The position numbers and the translations under genes were made by a program. 64,000 nt of DNA, from the NCBI RefSeq assembly GCF_000149955.1, contig NC_030988.1, positions 3,529,248-3,593,247 on the forward strand. Direction: 5' to 3'. Shown one piece after another: positions 53,546 through 64,000 of the stretch. The stretch is from Fusarium oxysporum f. sp. lycopersici 4287 (Eukaryota > Ascomycota > Sordariomycetes > Hypocreales > Nectriaceae). The notes under the pieces were generated by a model. It was given only the letters and a program-made list of their open reading frames with translations, was not told where the DNA came from and ran no database searches. How positions within the stretch are numbered: the stretch's first letter is position 1; the number at the start of each line of letters is the position of its first letter.

Positions 53546-54321
53546 GTCAAAGTCGGAATATCGAGACTTTTCTGAAGATGTAAAAATAAAGCCTGCCGCG
53601 ATCTTTTTCACAGATACTTAAGACTTCAGACCAAATCTGAAATCTTAGATGACCAAACCTGTGTCAAAGGCAGTTTCAGAGCGGCGTGGGTTAATTCGCG
53701 AGAACGAAGGGTACAAAAAGGTGCAAGTTGACTCAGCCACCAGGAAACGAGAGCAACTTGAAGCAGCTGAGTGCTCACTCCGGGGATAAAACCATCGACC
53801 GCTGCATGAAGCCATAGATCCTTTACTCTTTTTATTCTAGGACTGGCAAAGGCCAGGGTCCCCGCTTCGATTTCAGGGGTCGCCTTAACCCCAACGCAAC
53901 CTTGAGTGAAGGTCTGACCATGCTTTTTATGGTACGTGCGGCGACATGCGATAACTCTCAGCTCTCATATCTTATGAGCTGTTATCTCTATATGCCCAAA
54001 GATAATCGCCAAGATACAAGGTGGAGCATCACACATATGGCACCTCTAAATCGTGAAATTCAGTCGTGATCTGCGTCACATCAGATCACCGCAATCCTGA
54101 GTTCTTGATGAACTAAAGGACTCATGACAGTGATATGACATCGCATGGTTACCTTAAAAATCTGCAGACTACTGTATGCAGGCTACGATCTATAGGCTTT
54201 GATGAAGCCATAAAAACGAGTTATCAGGTAATGATCTGATGCCGGCCGTTAGCCGCCCCCCACACGTGGAAATTATTGCTTCACTTAAATTCTTTGTGAC
54301 TAAGCTAAAAATAAGGGATAA
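53546..54321. promoter_or_regulatory. bZIP promoter and CBM21 gene 3' flank
   Basis: The 775-bp gap between two minus-strand genes holds no ORF of note. It should contain the bZIP promoter and leader. Confidence 0.4.
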
Positions 54322-55020
54322 CTAATCAGCTTTTCTTCTAAAGTCCACAGCGAAGTTAATCTCTGAATTGTTGTCCCAGTACTCCTGACCATTCACAGCA
54401 TATCGCACGCAAAAGAACAGAGGATTCAGGACGAACTCATCCAGATCAGACATGGCAATCCCGAAAACGAATTTGTCATACTCTTGCCCCTCTCTAGTCC
54501 TCGCCGCACGGTAATAATACGCCGGCGTCTCTGAGATGGTCTTCCAATAATCCCGCGTAAAACGGCAAACAATGGATTTCTCAAAGGCCAAGTTGGCTAC
54601 TGCGACGAAGCCAAAGAGAGCCAGATGGCGCCCTGAAAAGTAGAGCCTTTCTACTCTCACAGGCATCGACTTTCGGGTGCTGTCATTTTCGGGAAAGTTG
54701 AGTGCGACAGCCTCCCATCGAGGCTGTTTGATAATTTGACTGCTGGCTAGATGTTTATGCACGGTTGAGATTTCGTACGCAGATGATCCAGTCTTCCAAA
54801 TGTTGGCAGGCTTGTCGGACTTGAAAAAGTAACAGACTTGTTCCAGCTGCGAGTGGAAATCAACAGTCTTGGGTAAAGCTGGCTTTCCCTCGCCACCGCG
54901 ATGACCACGGTCACTGCACATGCGTAGAGCTGGATGAGACTGCCACCAAGTCTCTTTATTTTTCTTAGGGGTCATTCTTTCATTCATGTGTGATAGCTTC
55001 GCTATAGCTGGGACGCTCAT
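54322..55020 (-). CDS. CBM21 protein, PP1 glycogen-targeting subunit type
   Basis: The product is 232 residues and intronless as read. The C-terminal half (about 120-227) is a CBM21 glycogen/starch-binding module: VRVERLYFSGRHLALFGFVA, VANLAFEKSIVCRFT, DYWKT, then LFFCVRYAVNGQEYWDNNSE and INFAVDF. An RVxF-type PP1 docking motif KTVDF lies at residues 51-55 within LPKTVDFHSQLEQV. This combination defines fungal Gac1/PPP1R3-like subunits that bring protein phosphatase 1 to glycogen and activate glycogen synthase. Typical fungal members are 600-800 residues, so this is a short form, either a compact paralogue or one lacking an N-terminal extension. The core motifs are intact. Confidence 0.85.
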   Translation of the reverse strand: MSVPAIAKLSHMNERMTPKKNKETWWQSHPALRMCSDRGHRGGEGKPALPKTVDFHSQLEQVCYFFKSDKPANIWKTGSSAYEISTVHKHLASSQIIKQPRWEAVALNFPENDSTRKSMPVRVERLYFSGRHLALFGFVAVANLAFEKSIVCRFTRDYWKTISETPAYYYRAARTREGQEYDKFVFGIAMSDLDEFVLNPLFFCVRYAVNGQEYWDNNSEINFAVDFRRKAD

Positions 55021-57481
55021 ACTGTGAGTCTTGCCTCCATAGGTGGAAATGTGGCTCAGTGAAGAATATTAACTCCAACAGAAGGACAATGGTGAAATGC
55101 ATGAGCTTACGGACAAACTGTTGAGCTGCCCTGTCTGAGAGGAATTTGACTAAGGGTCATGTGCTGAGGATTATATAAAAGTCCGGAGACTGCTTTTTTG
55201 CTGGTCCTGTAATATATGACAAACTCCGAAATCCACGAGCAGTTCCTTGGAGGTTGGTAACTCGGCAGACCTTCTGATCGGGAAGCCGGGCTTCGGTGAC
55301 ATAATGAAGCATGGGTAGTGGTCTCATATCGATCTGACAACTTTATTTACTAACTTTGGACGTCTCGCGCTTTCGGGCTATGTGCACTGATTCAATATTA
55401 ATGTAACCACACAGATTCCCCTCACGATCATCACCGTCAGCGCTAGGATCATCAGATCATGCTGACCAGCCAATCACTACTTTACGTCCTGATCACAGTA
55501 CTCACACGCAAGATTCCAGTCCGTGCTAGCATTTTGCCGACCCACCACAATCCCTGGACCCTGGAGCATTCACTAAACCCCGCCATTGTATGCACCCAGT
55601 GCATCTCAGCCGCAAATTTTTGCGATTGCAACATGCTCTGATCGGCGAGTTGGAAGAGAGAGAATATGATTCTCGACTCTGAGGGTAGGTGAATCTTAGA
55701 GGCTGCAATCTCCTGATTTTATATCAACAGAGCATCATGATATGACCGGGTCATCGATACTCAAACGATGAGGCTCGTGATTAAGGTTCTGTATGGATAT
55801 GGCCTCACTTCATAATGGCACCAGCAGCCACTGGATCATGGGACTCCAGGCTCGATTCTAGCCGGCCGTATTCCTCCAAGTATCTGGCAAATGAGCATAA
55901 ATTTCATTCATCTCGACTGGAGATTTGTTCAACTCGACTTTTTTCAGTCAACATACCAGATTTCACTACAGTTTAGGTCTGAAATTATTCTCCTACGTTG
56001 GGCATTGACTAGCCCCTCCTGAACCCTCTACTGTTACAAACTCTATCAGAACTTAACTGTACTGTGTGGTCAAGGGATTGCTGGTCGCCGGCTGCATTGC
56101 GGATCGGTTTGAGTGTCTAGCCTATCCTCCTGCAAAAGCTGCGAACTATCCCATACGCATTTAAGATTTGTCCTGGCCGTTGATCTGACCAATAATCGAT
56201 GTCCGCACTGAACTATATAACAAGCTTAACCCAATAACGGGCCTGGAGAGGCCTCCCTATGGCGTTGTCTAGGAAGCGGGGGTAGGCGAACCGCATCTCG
56301 GGAGTGTCACAATCTCTACAGCCCACCGCCGACACGTTAATGTTCATCGATGAAGAATGTGGGCGGCCCTGTGTGCCAAAATGACTACCTGTTCAGAGGG
56401 ACACTAAGAAAAAAGGACATGCATTTTCTCCAAAACACGACTCTTATTATAAAACAAGCCAATATCCTCGTTGCTTCCAGGATAACCAAGAAAATAATGC
56501 TTTGCATATCTCACGCATCGAAACACAACCCATACAGACCTCACGAATGTAAGAATTCTAGGTCGTTACAGCTAGGATCTTCGTGTCTGGGCGTCATGAA
56601 GGAAACCTGGCAGGAGTGACGGCATTACCTACATATACATAAGCGGCGATCAAAAAGTCTCTTTACCAGTGACTAAAACATACTAGCCAGGCACCAGCTC
56701 TTATGAGAAGGGGTGAAAAAAAAATAAAAAATAAAAAATAAAAAATAAAAAATAGAATAAGAAGACTTTCGAGGATTATATTGTCACCTTATTGCTGTAA
56801 GGATCAGAAGTCGGACTAGAGTGGGGCTGAGGGGCATTTGATCGAGATTACAGAGAACGAGAAAGAAGTCGACATTGACAGACGGTGCTTGAAGCCCGTA
56901 CCCACGTGAGTACAGTATAAATCATCCCCCTATATCTTCATCTAGCTTGGACTTACTGGATGGTTTCTCTTATTAAAATCTCAAAGCAATCTTGAGAGAA
57001 ACGATTAAAATGAACAAGTGATTACTAACACTGTAAAAGCGGTACATAGGTGCTTATTAACACAAATCAATGTCAGATCAACAATTAGGGGAGTTGATGG
57101 TATTGCTGGAGTCTAGACCATTCTTCTCATCTTTTTCAAAGTTTATTGTACCGTATCAAATCTACGTAGTATTCGACCCCCTTCTGAAAGGGGCACCAGA
57201 TGACCCTCCAAGACTGTTCACCACCACCCTACCTGAGTCCGATTTATCAGAATGGTGGGAATAGCTCAGCCAACTTGTAGGGCCCATGGCTGAAGGAAAG
57301 GGTGAATTAAACGGCGGGGCCCGACGGCCGCAGGGGTGATGGATTTCGCATAAGAAATATGACAAGCAAACCATCAACATCGTCCGTCGAACAGCAATAC
57401 TACATTGCTCAAGTTCCTTTTTAATTTTATCGTCCGTCTTACGCATATCGCTTGCGTAAACTATTTACAACCAGTTCCTTT
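55021..57481. other. Long gene-poor intergenic region
   Basis: About 2.4 kb without a supported gene. The longest frame (56350-56619, 89 codons) has no recognisable features. An A-rich microsatellite lies at 56716-56753. The 3' portion should hold the bHLH promoter. Confidence 0.4.
56716..56753. repeat. Microsatellite (AAAAAAT)n
   Basis: Repeated AAAAAAT units over about 38 bp. Confidence 0.85.
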
Positions 57482-58474
57482 ATGGCCACCTACGATTATG
57501 CGACTGATCTTGGTGGGCTTTACTGGAATAAGGAAGACAGCCTAGTCGAGGTGCGTAGAGGCTGCTACCAACCCGGTTCCACCTCTAGGTGACATTCAAT
57601 TTGCTTCCATTCTGGCCCTTCTGTTATTGAGACCAAATCATTATTTTGATCTCATAGCATCTAACATTCCTCGTGTCGGTTATCGCTAACAACCCGCAGC
57701 CGTCTTTTGACTCTGTCCTCAACCAATCCAGTCAAGGTAGGAAGCCTCCCAACGTTATAATGTCTCATTTGACGCTCATACAGCTTAGACACCCTTTTAG
57801 TCGACACTCCATGTGGAACCAAGGCATACGATCTTTCGACAGCTTACACTGATCCAGTATTTGCATCATTTCAAGCCTTGACGGCTTCGCCCTTTGTTGA
57901 ACCGTGCACATCCGATTTTGCCTTCTCTAATGTCGGCTCATCTGTAGGCATTGACGAAATCGTCGTTCAGTCGGGTTATACGGCAGGATTTGAGACTATG
58001 GAAGGAAATTCCACCGGTGCCACGTCTGGCACAGATGAGAAGACAATCTCGGCTCACTTACCCAAGGAAAATAGCATCAGGGACAACTGCGACGACAACT
58101 GCCAAAACAGCGAGGGGTCCCTAAACCCGCGCGCAGAGGTCAAATTGCGTGCAGCATCTCGCAAGCCAAAGATATCTCGAAAGAAGCCAGCTATTGACCC
58201 AAACACCCAGCAAGCTCGCGAGTGCCACAATAACATCGAGAAACAGTATCGGACCCGTTTGAAGTTGCGCTTCGAAAAGTTGCTCACGGTACTGCAAGCC
58301 TCACGGTGGGAAGACGAGAGCTCAAGAGAGGTAAAGTCTTTGGAAATGAACTATTGCGTTAGCAGAGGCGACGTTTTAGATGCTGCGAGCCAGCACATTT
58401 TAGATTTGGAGAAAGAAAACAAACGGCTTTCATGCAAAATCAAAGAGCTCAGTCAGGGTTTGATGGTTGGTTAG
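57482..58474 (+). CDS. bHLH transcription factor, SREBP-like
   Basis: Exons are 57482-57550, 57700-57736 and 57801-58474 (introns 149 and 64 bp, GT-AG), giving 259 residues from MATYDYATDL. Exon 1 and 2 boundaries are inferred from splice signals and frame continuity. The C-terminal third holds a bHLH domain (about 174-241). Its basic region is ARECHNNIEKQYRTRLKLRF, with the H-N-x-x-E-K-x-Y-R pattern and the Tyr that marks SREBP-type factors. Helix 2 is SRGDVLDAASQHILDLEKEN, running into a short zipper-like tail. No membrane helices follow, so it is not a membrane-bound sterol sensor but a short soluble bHLH. The N-terminal part is acidic and Ser/Thr-rich, possibly an activation domain. Binding to E-box or SRE-like sites is expected from the family. 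Targets are unknown. Confidence 0.8.
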
Positions 58475-59346
58475 GAAAAATCAAGTCTGGATAAAAGCCT
58501 CCCCGACTTAAGGCTGCGTGGTCGGTGACTTATAGCTCGTATGTGCACTGGACTCGATAATTAGATGGATGACGGTTTAAGGACATTACTTACTGGGGCT
58601 TGTATAGGAAAATTAATTGACGCAGCTTTGTAAGCCAGCCATGCCTAAAGAATGCCCTTTATAGCTTGTGTCCCGTAGATAAGCAGTGAGTAGACCGAGG
58701 AGGTGTCAGTACCTGGTGTCAGTATCGGTTGCTTGTGACATGGGTCTGGGTCGGCTGATACACCACCAGGGATCAGCTAAAACAAGAGCTTCCGTCTGGA
58801 ATAGGAGGTGCATACACCCAAGGAGAATTCTGGTCTATAACCGCAAGGGCGCAAGGGCGAACAAGTTGATCACCGGAGCCCAATAAGACCAGTGAGCAAG
58901 GCATTTACGACATTTACAGTTCTATCATGCTTCAATAAAAAGTTCGACTTGCACCACCACCAGACCCCGACACTCGACTGCCCTTGTGCTAGCGTGCCGT
59001 CTGTATGGTAGTCAAGTCTAAGTTGTCAGGGTCCAGATCTAGAACCTATGAATCAGAAGATTAAATGCGAAACCAATTAAGGCAAGGAAGGATTTACCAT
59101 GGAACAAGGCGTAGTGAGAAACGACTAGGCTAGGTATGAACAAGAAGTTGCATTTGTGGGCACAAACCTTTTATCTAACGTACCAACCCTGCAACTTCAC
59201 CACTTCGTGATCCTGGCACGTTCTCTTTTGGGTCCGGATTAACACTTGGCTCGTTATTTACGGTATGAGAGGAACCAGGATATTCGCACCGTCTATGCAT
59301 GGATGCTGCCGTCACAATATGGACAATGAATATGTATAATACAAAC
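58475..59346. other. Intergenic region between convergent bHLH and RING genes
   Basis: No gene is supported. The region contains the 3' flanks of the plus-strand bHLH and minus-strand RING genes; an AATAAA-like word (CAATAAAAAG) lies near 58933. Confidence 0.35.
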
Positions 59347-60050
59347 CTACACATGCCCTAATGTAGAAGCATCATCTGCCCGATGATCCGATACATGCGC
59401 TTGGCTTGGCCTGTGCAGCACAGGCTTGGATGATGTAAAATTAACTGCGCATATGGGGCATGTATCATGTTTCGTAAGGTACCACGTAGCAATACAATTT
59501 GAGTGGAAAGTATGCTCACACACCAGGTGACGAACCATATCAGTATCCTGAATACCCTCTAGGCATATCGCACTAAACAGGGAGGTGAGTGATCAGTCAA
59601 GTACTTCTTACAATAAATAAGAAAAGAGGACGTACCACGTCATGTCCGAACTCAGCATCGCCCAAGAGACGTGCGCTCCGTCTATAAGCTCCCGTCTCAT
59701 GTCTTTGCTTGTCTTTTGGGGAGCAATAGCATCTAGATGAGGCAAATCTCTATCTTCAATGCTGGTGGATTCTGTCGATGCAGATCTCTGGGAGGTGCTA
59801 GGCCCTTCTGCGCCTGCAATCCTGCCATATCTCACCAACCCATATAATCTATATTGGTATTAGGCGACTGAATAAGTACGAGTTTCCAATGCTTTAGAAA
59901 TATATACCTCGGAATACACATGAGAAATAAAATCACCACAAGTAAAAGTGGCATTGCCATGACTGGGAGCCATCCCAGTAGTATATGTTTTGAATCTCGG
60001 TTATCAGAGTTCAGAGTGGTAACGGGAGAGGTATTGCTTATCGCAGGCAT
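59347..60050 (-). CDS. Membrane-anchored RING-H2 E3 ubiquitin ligase
   Basis: Exons are 60050-59908, 59848-59636 and 59572-59347 with GT-AG introns of 59 and 63 bp, giving 193 residues. A short N-terminus is followed by one membrane helix (about 24-46: LLGWLPVMAMPLLLVVILFLM), a Ser/Thr/Glu-rich linker and a RING-H2 finger. The finger reads CAICLEG (C119, C122), C137EH139xxH142xxC145 and CPIC (C157, C160), with the zinc ligands in order C-C-C-H-H-C-C-C. This is the PA-TM-RING layout without an evident PA domain. It would sit in an endomembrane with the RING in the cytosol and ubiquitinate membrane cargo. An N-terminal luminal domain could be encoded by upstream exons, but none was recognised in 60.05-60.7 kb. 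All ligands are present. Confidence 0.8.
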
Positions 60051-60818
60051 GACCTCTACGTGTAGGGCGTATCAAAGGAGTCTGTGCCTTCCAAGCAAAG
60101 GCACACAGGCAGCCGACAGAGTTTATGTGCTTGGAATAATTCCAAACATGGCAGGTCCTGTATAGCCTGGCCTTACCTTTTAGTTTGGGTCAAGAGCGTC
60201 ATGTCCCTCTCGGTTGGATCCGCCCTATGATCTGATGGACATAGTCGCCACGTCATCCTCAAAAATTAGTCAAAAAGACTATCTCTTCGAGCGGCACAAG
60301 ACTGTAACAGGTCACTCGACCCACTTCATCCCAGCTATTCGTATAGCAAACCCAGTTTTCTACTAGCCAAACAAGCAGAAACTGCTGGAATAGCAGCAGT
60401 GGCTCTGGGGGTAAAGACTCTATCCGAAATGACCGATCTGGTAGATGAACGGGCCTGAAGTTGTAGCCACGATCAGGAACTGGGTTATTGACTGGTCGGC
60501 ATGTGATATCAGTCGGCTGATCACGGAGGTTATGATCTACTCGAATGAAGCTATTGTCATCATACACGTTGGCTGCTTGGCTAGAGAGTTGTTCGATATC
60601 CATGACAGCTCATTGAATGGATTGTATGACAATTTCAGCGGGGTCGGTTTCGCTAACGCTTGAAGTCACTACCATGTACCCCTGGTTGCGTGGGGGCCGT
60701 GTGGGGCTCAGTACGGAGGTGTTGCCTTACACCAGTCAAAGGGATACGTAGATAGGAAAGAAGTATATCTTGAGGTGCTATCCTTAGGGTTTTGCACAGG
60801 ATCCAGATATTTGAAATA
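60051..60818. other. Upstream of the RING gene; unrecognised ORF
   Basis: A minus-strand frame of 114 codons (60603-60259) has a hydrophobic stretch (LLLFQQFLLVWLVENWVC) but no family I know. It might be a separate small gene or a remnant of the RING protein's N-terminus. Confidence 0.25.
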
Positions 60819-60962
60819 ACGTCCGTCACCCAAAGACTGGCCACCCCCACAGACCGGCGACCTCACTTTTAACCCAGCCACCCAATTTATATGTACTTTA
60901 AACAGTCATAACTCTACCAATTTAATTCCAATTAATTTCAAACTAACGCCAATCAATTCAAA

Positions 60963-62673
60963 ATGCCTTCTTTTACTGAAAAGGATATGAGCGCCGCTCT
61001 TCAGATGGTTGCAGAGGGTATGTCAGTGAATAAAGCAGCCGAAGCTAATGGCATCAACCGTTCAACGCTCCAAGGTCGGATCAAAGAAAGTACAACACCA
61101 AGAGAAGCCTAAAAACCTCGCCAAAAGCTCTCTGATATTCAGGAAAAACATCTGCGAGACTGGATTATTATTCAGGCTGATTTAGGATGCCCTGCATCAC
61201 ATCAGCAAGTCAGAGAGTTCGCCAGCAAGATTGCCGTCCGCAACGGCTTCCCAGAAGGCGTCGGAAAGAACTGGTTACAGGGCTTTTTGGGACGAAATCC
61301 TGATATCAGGACTTTAAAAGGCAAGAAAATTGACTCTGATCGATATCAGGGAGCTTCTTCTGAACTGATAAAGGCATTCTTTATGCTCCTGATGTGTAAC
61401 GGTCACACCTAACCACTACGCCATAGGGCAAAAGATTGGGCTATAACTGCTATTGTAGCAATTACAGTGGTGTGTACAGCTGCTTATAGAGCCTTACAAC
61501 GCTATTACGGGCACGAATCGTAACATGATGATGCCGGCGATACGCCTAGTCAAGCAGGGGAACAGATACAACGTCGACGAAGTTGGAATGATGGAAGGAA
61601 TAGGAATGAACGGTCTATTCCTTGGTCATCAGTCAAAGAAGTCAGTACTTATTCGTCAGCCTGGTTCTCGTGCCTGGATTACAATTCTCGAGTGTATCTC
61701 AGCAACCGGGAAAGTCCTGAGACCTACAGTCATTTTCAAGGGGAAAACGGTCCAACAACAACATTTCCCTGAGGATTTTGACTTCCTAGATGACTGGGAA
61801 TTCGCCTGTAGTGATAAGTGCTGGACGAGTAATAAATTGGCATTGGTTTGGTTGAGAAAAGTCTTTATTCCATCGACGCAGCCTGAGAATCCAAAAGAAC
61901 CCCGTCTTCTTATTCTTGACGGCCACGGAAGTCATGTTACAGAAGAGTTCCTTTGGGAATGCTATGATAACAATATATATCTGTTATTTCTTCCTGCTCA
62001 CGCTTCCCATGTCCTTCAGCCACTAGATGTTGCTGTTTTTGGTCCCCTGAAGAGAGCATATCGTCGACTTCTTTTAGATCTTGTTTCTGTCGCTGATGAC
62101 AGTCACGTCGGCAAGATTACATTTCTATACACTTACGACAAGGCTCGGAGAGAAGCTATCACGAAGTCTAACGCGATTGCCAGCTTCAAAGCCACTGGGC
62201 TGTGGCCTGTCAATCTGGCGAAGGTCCTGATGAACCCGATGGTCACAGAGACACCTTCTCCCGCTGTCACAGCGAATTTGCCGGTTAAAGAGCAGCATTC
62301 CAGTCTCCTGAAGACTCCCCAGTCGTCTATACAGCTTCGGCGAGCTCTAGACCTAGTCCCAGCTTCTGCAACGCAAGATCCGACTATCAGGCTGCTGTTC
62401 AGGAAGATTGGTAGTCAATTGGACCGTCATAACTTCAATATTGAGCAGCAAAATAGACAAATAAGTGTTCTACAGCGGGAAAATGAAGGAAATCGACCGA
62501 AAAGGCGTAAAAAGGTTATCTATAACCCAAATGCTGAGTTCGCAAAGATTCCAGCGATCAAGAAGGCTCGTGAACAGATGTGGAGGACTTTACAGCCAGA
62601 AAGAACAGCAAATAGGGTTAAGAAATCAAAACTTGAGGATCTTTGTACTCAGTTTCATTTAAATATTCACTAA
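60963..62673 (+). pseudogene. Fot1/pogo transposase, inactivated
   Basis: The N-terminal HTH (FTEKDMSAALQMVAEG, NGINRSTLQGRIK) is followed by a TAA at 61110-61112 where the frame otherwise continues KPRQKLSDIQEK; this fits CAA to TAA. The CENP-B-type HTH continues to about 61394, where a solo LTR (61395-61525) with duplicated TGATG interrupts. After it the frame, restored by removing LTR plus one duplication, holds the catalytic core: NVDEVGMMEG, LILDGHGSHV and VLQPLDVAVFGPLKRAY (three Asp). The remaining frame is open to TAA at 62673 with a basic tail. At least two lesions make it inactive. Confidence 0.88.
61395..61525 (+). repeat. 131-bp solo LTR (Gypsy-type) inside pogo transposase
   Basis: It begins TGTAACGGTCACACC and ends ACGAATCGTAACA, with TG...CA ends and a perfect 5-bp duplication TGATG (61390-61394, 61526-61530). 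Its removal restores the pogo reading frame. The related internal element is not in this window, so the Gypsy assignment is from the terminal sequence style only. Confidence 0.8.
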
Positions 62674-62802
62674 CTAAATTTCTATTTAATATAAAAAATG
62701 TGGTGTTGAGATAATTAGTTAATTGATCATGATATCCGGTTCTTGGTGTTTTGGCCGGGGTGGCCGGTCTGTGGGGGTGGCCAGTCTTTGGGTGACGGAC
62801 GT

Positions 62803-63479
62803 TACTACGCCTAGGCGCGCCTCCACTCCTGAACGCGTAGGCGGCCTCTATTTCATACGCAACAAATTCACCCTGCTTTACCTCCAGCAAAGCTGCAGAA
62901 GCTCGAAATGCTCAGTCTTTATTACAGTTTGCCGGAAGCAGCTATTATGTGTACTAAATGCGGTTTTGCTTTGAGTGCTAAATGCGAAGCCGGACTCAGG
63001 AGCATTTGAGCCGACAGAAAGGATCTACCTATGAACAGGTCTTACCTTCTATTACCCGTCCAACCATTTTTGGCCTGCCTGTAATCAGTTTTTGGTTATT
63101 GGCTGTCCGTTTTCGGAGCACCACACCGGAATTTGACTGTACATTAGCTCTCAATGGTAGCATTCCTCCCACCGCCTATGATTTTCCTTTTCAAGATGGG
63201 TGGCTTTCACGGATTCGGCATTTTCCCGCTGGTCATCGGTAAGAATCTTGCACCTTACTATATTATGACCATTTCAGTCCACTCAATTACCTCAACGCCA
63301 AAACCAACTACACACATCTTGCATGGCCTACCTCGAGCATTCATCACTTGTGCTTTTTCTGTTATTCATTGTTCATATTTAAAGTCTCAGACGAGCATAT
63401 TATACTAAAGAAATCCCAGAAATCGACCACCAAGCTTTGTTACTAAATTGCGAGTCTTGTCAACAACTAGAATATCAGT
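62803..63479. other. Intergenic, promoter side of the hydrolase gene
   Basis: Plus-strand frames at 62982-63408 have no recognisable product. The sequence should hold the promoter of the gene starting at 63480. Confidence 0.35.
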
Positions 63480-64000
63480 ATGAACAGATTCTGCGGCCGA
63501 AACTTTATCCCAATTCGAGCCCCGTTCATTTGGCGTGGTGTACACAAAGTTATCCTCCATATCGCCGCCATCTTGCTTATGAGTTGGTTGATTTTTAGGC
63601 TTCTAGGTAATATTTTATCAGACAAGCAAATCAGAGATGAGAATGGGGCAATATATCATTGGGGACAATACGAGCCAGAATATAAAAGAAATTTGAGGAT
63701 TGTGGTGTTCGGCTCGCCTGATGTCTATGGCAACATTCGAGACTTTTCCTCCAAGCGCAAGCCATGGACGGAGGAGTTATGTCACAAGGTAAATCATCAT
63801 CTTCCAGGTTGTTAATTGTTTCTCTAACTCAGGGATAGCTCAAATGCACCACATATCTATCGTTTGTGCCACAGGATCAGCCAAGCAGAGGTGTTGTCAG
63901 TAATGACCTCTACGACAAAGGAGTCCAGGATCTTCTCAACATTACGAAGCACACGGACGTGGAAGAGAAGCCTGCTTTAGACTTTAATTACATAGCTAAG
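63480..64000 (+). CDS. GDSL/SGNH-type hydrolase, N-terminal part (runs off window)
   Basis: From ATG 63480 the protein has a membrane helix (about 24-48: VILHIAAILLMSWLIFRLLG), likely a signal anchor placing the catalytic domain outside the cytosol. Next comes KRNLRIVVFGSPDVYGNIRD, the start of an SGNH/GDSL lipase-acylhydrolase fold; the family GDS motif appears as GSPD. KPWTEELCHK follows, as in fungal members. A GT-AG intron (63789-63874, 86 bp) joins HK to DQPSRGVVSNDLYDKGVQDL. The frame stays open to the window end. The catalytic residues after block I are beyond the window. The GS in place of GDS is common in a fungal subgroup I recall but cannot verify here. Confidence 0.65.

Larger units (their letters stand above)
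60819..62802 (+). mobile_element. Second Fot1/pogo-type transposon, disrupted by a solo LTR
   Basis: The element is 1984 bp with a TA duplication (60817-60818, 62803-62804) and about 44-bp TIRs starting ACGTCCGTCACCCAAAGACT at both ends. It is a different subfamily from the 1-kb element. It carries one transposase with a stop and an inserted 131-bp solo LTR. Confidence 0.92.

Noticed and set aside
60259..60603. ORF upstream of the RING gene as its N-terminal exon
   Set aside because: No PA-domain motif, and the splice path into the ATG at 60050 is not supported.
61395..61525. tRNA-like A-box sequence on the minus strand (TGGCGTAGTGGTTAGG)
   Set aside because: The unit has TG...CA ends and a 5-bp duplication like an LTR, and I could not form a cloverleaf or find a B-box at the right distance, so I call it a solo LTR, not a tRNA or SINE.
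1..64000. CRISPR arrays, bacterial operons, rRNA or tRNA genes
   Set aside because: No regularly spaced short repeats, Shine-Dalgarno-led operons or recognisable rRNA/tRNA sequence were seen; spliceable introns and LINE/hAT/pogo elements indicate a fungal nuclear genome.

Overview
This looks like a repeat-rich accessory region of a filamentous ascomycete, most likely an Aspergillus/Penicillium-type Eurotiomycete. The evidence is short 46-149 bp GT-AG introns, Tad-like LINEs, Fot1/pogo, Tc1, hAT and Copia elements, a fungal NLR WD40 tail, an ascomycete-type Dsn1 and a Crypton/GCR1_C fragment. Stop codons in the older repeats sit where Gln or Trp is expected (CAA/CAG to TAA/TAG, TGG to TAG), the mark left by repeat-induced point mutation (RIP). 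Three runs of N (7190-7289, 18845-19363, 24485-24860) are assembly gaps. Calls rest on reading frames, motifs and comparison of repeat copies within the window; no database search was possible.

Layout. 1-9.8 kb: an unrecognised repeat-containing ORF split by an intact-looking 2.2 kb pogo element, a hAT relic, a broken Copia element ending at a gap, the WD40 tail of an NLR gene, and a RIP-damaged LINE cut by a lone Copia LTR. 10-13.8 kb: a minus-strand group of a damaged small membrane protein gene, an intact FAD monooxygenase and a cut-off permease end, possibly the remains of a metabolic cluster. 13.8-32 kb: transposons, including a Tc1 relic, a Copia element with identical LTRs and a perfect target duplication, solo LTRs, a MITE, a Crypton fragment, a hAT element, and a nearly complete Tad-like LINE with a 759-bp hAT-type MITE in ORF1. 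32.9-40.3 kb: a damaged conserved fungal gene, a foldback MITE, a double-chromodomain protein, a second LINE relic with another hAT MITE, and Dsn1 (kinetochore). 43-47 kb: an HNH protein, a second MITE, a Tc1 relic and a small secreted cysteine-containing protein. 48.5-50 kb: the second, apparently identical copy of the 759-bp MITE and an OrsD-like fragment. 51-60 kb: host regulatory genes (a bZIP gene with a decayed duplicate, a CBM21 protein, an SREBP-like bHLH factor, a membrane RING-H2 protein). 60.8-62.8 kb: a second pogo element carrying a solo LTR. 63.5-64 kb: the start of a GDSL/SGNH hydrolase running off the window.

The host genes do not form one pathway. The clearest biology is the order of element insertions, recoverable from target site duplications, and the contrast between old RIP-damaged copies and young ones (pogo at 1 kb, Copia at 15 kb, the 759-bp MITE pair, the LINE at 26 kb). 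I did not find a convincing novel defence or biosynthetic system. The best leads are the young 759-bp MITE, the MITE family whose terminal motifs change in concert, the Copia gag-stop-pol arrangement and the decayed FAD monooxygenase neighbourhood.
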